From: an uncultured Clostridium sp.
GTDB taxonomy: Bacteria; Bacillota; Clostridia; Peptostreptococcales; Peptostreptococcaceae
Length of the DNA: 6,025 bases
Reading direction: 5' to 3'
Assembly: GCA_900539645.1 (NCBI GenBank)
Contig: UQCY01000120.1
Span: 1-6,025 of the forward strand
In this document: positions 4,851-6,025 of the stretch, one piece after another
Numbering within the stretch: position 1 is the first letter of the stretch
How the letters are laid out: the number at the start of each line of letters is the position of its first letter
Position numbers and translations under genes: made by a program
Notes under the pieces: model-generated
What the model was told of the DNA's origin: nothing
Database searches by the model: none
What the model saw: the letters and a program-made list of their open reading frames with translations, nothing else

Positions 4851-5252
4851 CTAGCAAATTTTACTTACTGGCTTCTTTGTATGACCGCCGCCCGCCTTTG
4901 GTATTATAGTATTAAGTGGAGGTAGATATTTACCTATATATTCATCTTCTTTTGTTTCTAAATCTTCTATATCACAGTACTCTAGGAGATTAATAGATAT
5001 GGCATGACCTAAGTTATAAGCTCTTCTTAGCTCTTGATACATAGGTCTATTATATTCTTTACTTTCATTGCAAAAAACATGGCATTTATGAGCAATCCAG
5101 CGGTTTAACAGGTTAGTTGACTTTCCAATATAAACAAGATTTCCGTCACAATAGATAGCATAAATACCTACCTTTTTATCATATTTTTCTTTTTGCTCTT
5201 GAGAACATTGATTATATAAGTCCTCAATCATCTTTCTATGGTTGTCTGTCAT
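4851..5252 (-). CDS. GIY-YIG family nuclease, free-standing, 133 aa
   Basis: The frame can be extended to a TTG at 5270, but the ATG at 5252 is preferred because GAGAGGAG stands about 8 bases before it, inside the extension. Residues about 28-50 carry the family signature: VGIYAIY, then LVYIGKSTNLLNRWIAHK, with both conserved tyrosines, the Gly-Lys-Ser and the catalytic arginine (NRW). Further on, LETKEDEYIGKYLPPLNT supplies the conserved acidic residue and the Pro-Pro-Leu-Asn ending typical of the domain. The enzyme should make a metal-dependent nick or break in DNA. No C-terminal DNA-binding module of a classic homing endonuclease is present, only a short tail. It may be a homing-type mobile gene or a phage nuclease acting on host or rival DNA. 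It lies between two regulatory elements with its own copy of the 42-bp element. Confidence 0.9.
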   Translation of the reverse strand: MTDNHRKMIEDLYNQCSQEQKEKYDKKVGIYAIYCDGNLVYIGKSTNLLNRWIAHKCHVFCNESKEYNRPMYQELRRAYNLGHAISINLLEYCDIEDLETKEDEYIGKYLPPLNTIIPKAGGGHTKKPVSKIC

Positions 5253-5340
5253 TGTTGTTTCTCCTCTCAATATTTTAAATATTTTTTAATTGAAGTAATT
5301 GTAAAGTTGTAAGATAAGCCATTTCTCACTTCCTTACATC

Positions 5341-5382
5341 TATATATGAAAAATATTTGTGAAGGTTTTTCTAAAATTGTCC
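5341..5382 (-). promoter_or_regulatory. 42-bp conserved element, copy C (GGACAA-N24-TTTTCATATA)
   Basis: Minus-strand GGACAA starts at 5382 and TTTTCATATA follows after exactly 24 bases. It is read toward the GIY-YIG gene, whose start codon is about 90 bases further on. No consensus promoter is seen upstream of this copy on the minus strand. If the nuclease gene has a promoter of its own, this element itself is the best candidate. Confidence 0.65.
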
Positions 5383-5422
5383 TGAGTTAGTAAAAAAATT
5401 TTTGTTACCAAGTAAAATATTC

Positions 5423-5451
5423 TTGACATCTAGGTAAAAAAGAAGTATAAT
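5423..5451 (+). promoter_or_regulatory. Perfect sigma-A promoter for the packaging operon
   Basis: TTGACA (5423-5428), 17-base spacer, TATAAT (5446-5451), all matching consensus. Transcription would start near 5458 and proceed right to the terminase genes. The 11-mer CCAAGTAAAAT ends 5 bases before the -35 box (5408-5418). The same word forms the inner part of both arms of the 23-bp inverted repeat, which makes it a candidate shared protein site. Confidence 0.9.
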
Positions 5452-5470
5452 AAAAGGAGAAGAAAAAAAT

Positions 5471-5512
5471 GGACAAATCCTAATAAATGAGTTAAGACTT
5501 TTTTTATATAAC
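5471..5512 (+). promoter_or_regulatory. 42-bp conserved element, copy D (GGACAA-N24-TTTTTATATA), plus strand
   Basis: This is the only plus-strand copy and it precedes the only plus-strand gene of this part. GGACAA starts 20 bases after the -10 box of the perfect promoter, and TTTTTATATA follows after exactly 24 bases; the element ends 27 bases before the terminase small-subunit start. A four-codon open frame (ATG GAC AAA TCC, then two TAA stops, 5469-5486) begins two bases before the element, with AAAAGGAG upstream. This may be a leader peptide or chance. Confidence 0.7.
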
Positions 5513-5539
5513 AATAGAAACAAAGAAAGGAGAAAACTG

Positions 5540-6001
5540 ATGGTTTATAAAGAATATGACCCTACAAAAGTCAACATTCAACCAAAGACTTGGCAGAAAT
5601 ACTATGCTGTAGTAGATGCTTGGCTTAGTAATGGATACAAGTCCGCAGAAGCATACCAATCAGTTTATCCTAACTGCAAAAGTAGAAAAGCTGCTATGGA
5701 TAATTTTTGTAAGATTAAAAGTATTCCAGAAATTAAACAATATATAGCAGAACAAAGGCAAGCAGCATTTGATTCTAAGTGTATTGATTTAACAAGAGTA
5801 ACAGAAGAAATAGCAACTATGGCTTTTTGTCCTAAAGGTGATGAAGCTATTCCCGCCTCTGTTAAATTAAAAGCATTAGAAATGTTGCAAAAGGCAATGA
5901 GAGAAGATGCCAAACTACAACAAGAGGTTAAAGATGAAATTGTTATAGGATTAGAAGGTGAGGAAGATGAAGATAACTCTGAAGAAGAATCTGTTCAATA
6001 A
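5540..6001 (+). CDS. terS: Terminase small subunit
   Basis: 153 residues, ATG with AAAGGAG about 8 bases upstream. Residues about 15-60 (WQKYYAVVDAWLSNGYKSAE, then AYQSVYPNCKSRKAA and FCKIKSIPEIKQYI) follow the Terminase_2 pattern: an N-terminal helix-turn-helix in which a 'GYKSAEAYQ' turn is followed by small residues and a 'P.I..YI' helix. The middle (LTRVTEEIATMAF, then PASVKLKALEMLQKAM) matches the oligomerisation region of these proteins, including the typical VKLKALEML. The C-terminus is strongly acidic (GEEDEDNSEEE), as often seen. The protein binds the packaging site on phage DNA as a ring and hands it to the large subunit. The large-subunit gene overlaps its 3' end, consistent with fixed-ratio synthesis. 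Confidence 0.88.
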   Translation: MVYKEYDPTKVNIQPKTWQKYYAVVDAWLSNGYKSAEAYQSVYPNCKSRKAAMDNFCKIKSIPEIKQYIAEQRQAAFDSKCIDLTRVTEEIATMAFCPKGDEAIPASVKLKALEMLQKAMREDAKLQQEVKDEIVIGLEGEEDEDNSEEESVQ

Positions 6002-6025
6002 ATCTTATCTTCCTTATCTAACAGA
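5967..6025 (+). CDS. terL: Terminase large subunit, first 19 codons (runs off window)
   Basis: An ATG at 5967-5969 opens a second frame inside the 3' end of the small-subunit gene and stays open to the window edge. AGGTGAGG stands a few bases upstream. The peptide MKITLKKNLFNKSYLPYLT resembles the start of many phage large terminase subunits, where a basic strand is followed by N-x-x-(F/Y)-L-P-(Y/F)-L before the adenine-binding motif. Together with its position right after terS this makes the call likely. The ATPase and nuclease motifs would lie outside the window and cannot be checked. The overlap of 35 nt with terS is fairly long. Confidence 0.65.
   Translation, partial: MKITLKKNLFNKSYLPYLT

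Noticed and set aside
4718..4909. Plus-strand open frame of 63 codons
   Set aside because: Spans the minus-strand promoter, element B and the end of the GIY-YIG gene; composition is that of AT-rich intergenic DNA and no ribosome site is seen.
5253..5270. TTG start for the GIY-YIG gene
   Set aside because: The ribosome site GAGAGGAG lies inside this extension and points to the ATG at 5252.
5276..5305. Possible minus-strand promoter TTTACA-N18-TATTTA before the GIY-YIG gene
   Set aside because: Two weak boxes with an 18-base spacer in very AT-rich DNA; much poorer than the three perfect promoters and could be chance.
5665..5913. Minus-strand open frame of 82 codons
   Set aside because: Antisense shadow of the terminase small-subunit gene.
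1..6025. CRISPR array, insertion sequence, attachment site
   Set aside because: No regularly spaced direct repeats, transposase or integrase seen.

Overview
The window looks like part of a tailed (siphovirus-type) phage or prophage of a low-GC Gram-positive (Bacillota) host, perhaps a gut anaerobe. The supporting evidence is AT-rich DNA, strong AGGAGG-like ribosome binding sites before almost every gene, three textbook sigma-A promoters (TTGACA-N17-TATAAT) and phage structural genes. No integrase, repressor-protease or att site is visible, so lifestyle is undecided. The host genus cannot be named from this sequence.

Layout. (1) Positions 1-1851, plus strand: the end of a distal tail protein (Dit) gene, a short tail-associated hub protein (Tal-like), a strongly structured intergenic RNA, and a small membrane-anchored coiled-coil protein of XhlA type. 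(2) 1865-1907: a perfect 11-bp hairpin with A and T tracts, acting as a two-way terminator between converging operons. (3) 1906-4070, minus strand: six genes running leftward from one perfect promoter at 4244-4272. They are a small HTH regulator, a 294-aa protein with two apparent winged-helix regions, and four small unknowns. A perfect 23-bp inverted repeat splits this operon. (4) 4305-4556, minus: a second small HTH protein with its own perfect promoter and a long folded leader. (5) 4851-5252, minus: a GIY-YIG nuclease. (6) 5423-6025, plus: a divergent perfect promoter, terminase small subunit, and the first codons of terminase large subunit, overlapping by 35 nt.

Reading the window together: the rightward end starts the packaging/structural operon and the left end is the finish of such an operon. 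The leftward block between them is the early/regulatory region. If this is one phage genome, only about 3.7 kb of non-structural genes separates tail from terminase, and no endolysin or recognised replication enzyme is seen.

Two signals are not explained by the genes. First, a 42-bp element, GGACAA-N24-YTTTYATATA, occurs exactly four times. All four copies lie upstream of genes, in the sense direction of that gene (three on minus, one on plus), with identical internal spacing. Second, CpG is scarce, yet by hand count about 35 of about 45 CpGs lie in the tetramer CCGC/GCGG, in coding and non-coding DNA alike. Both deserve a genome-wide test.
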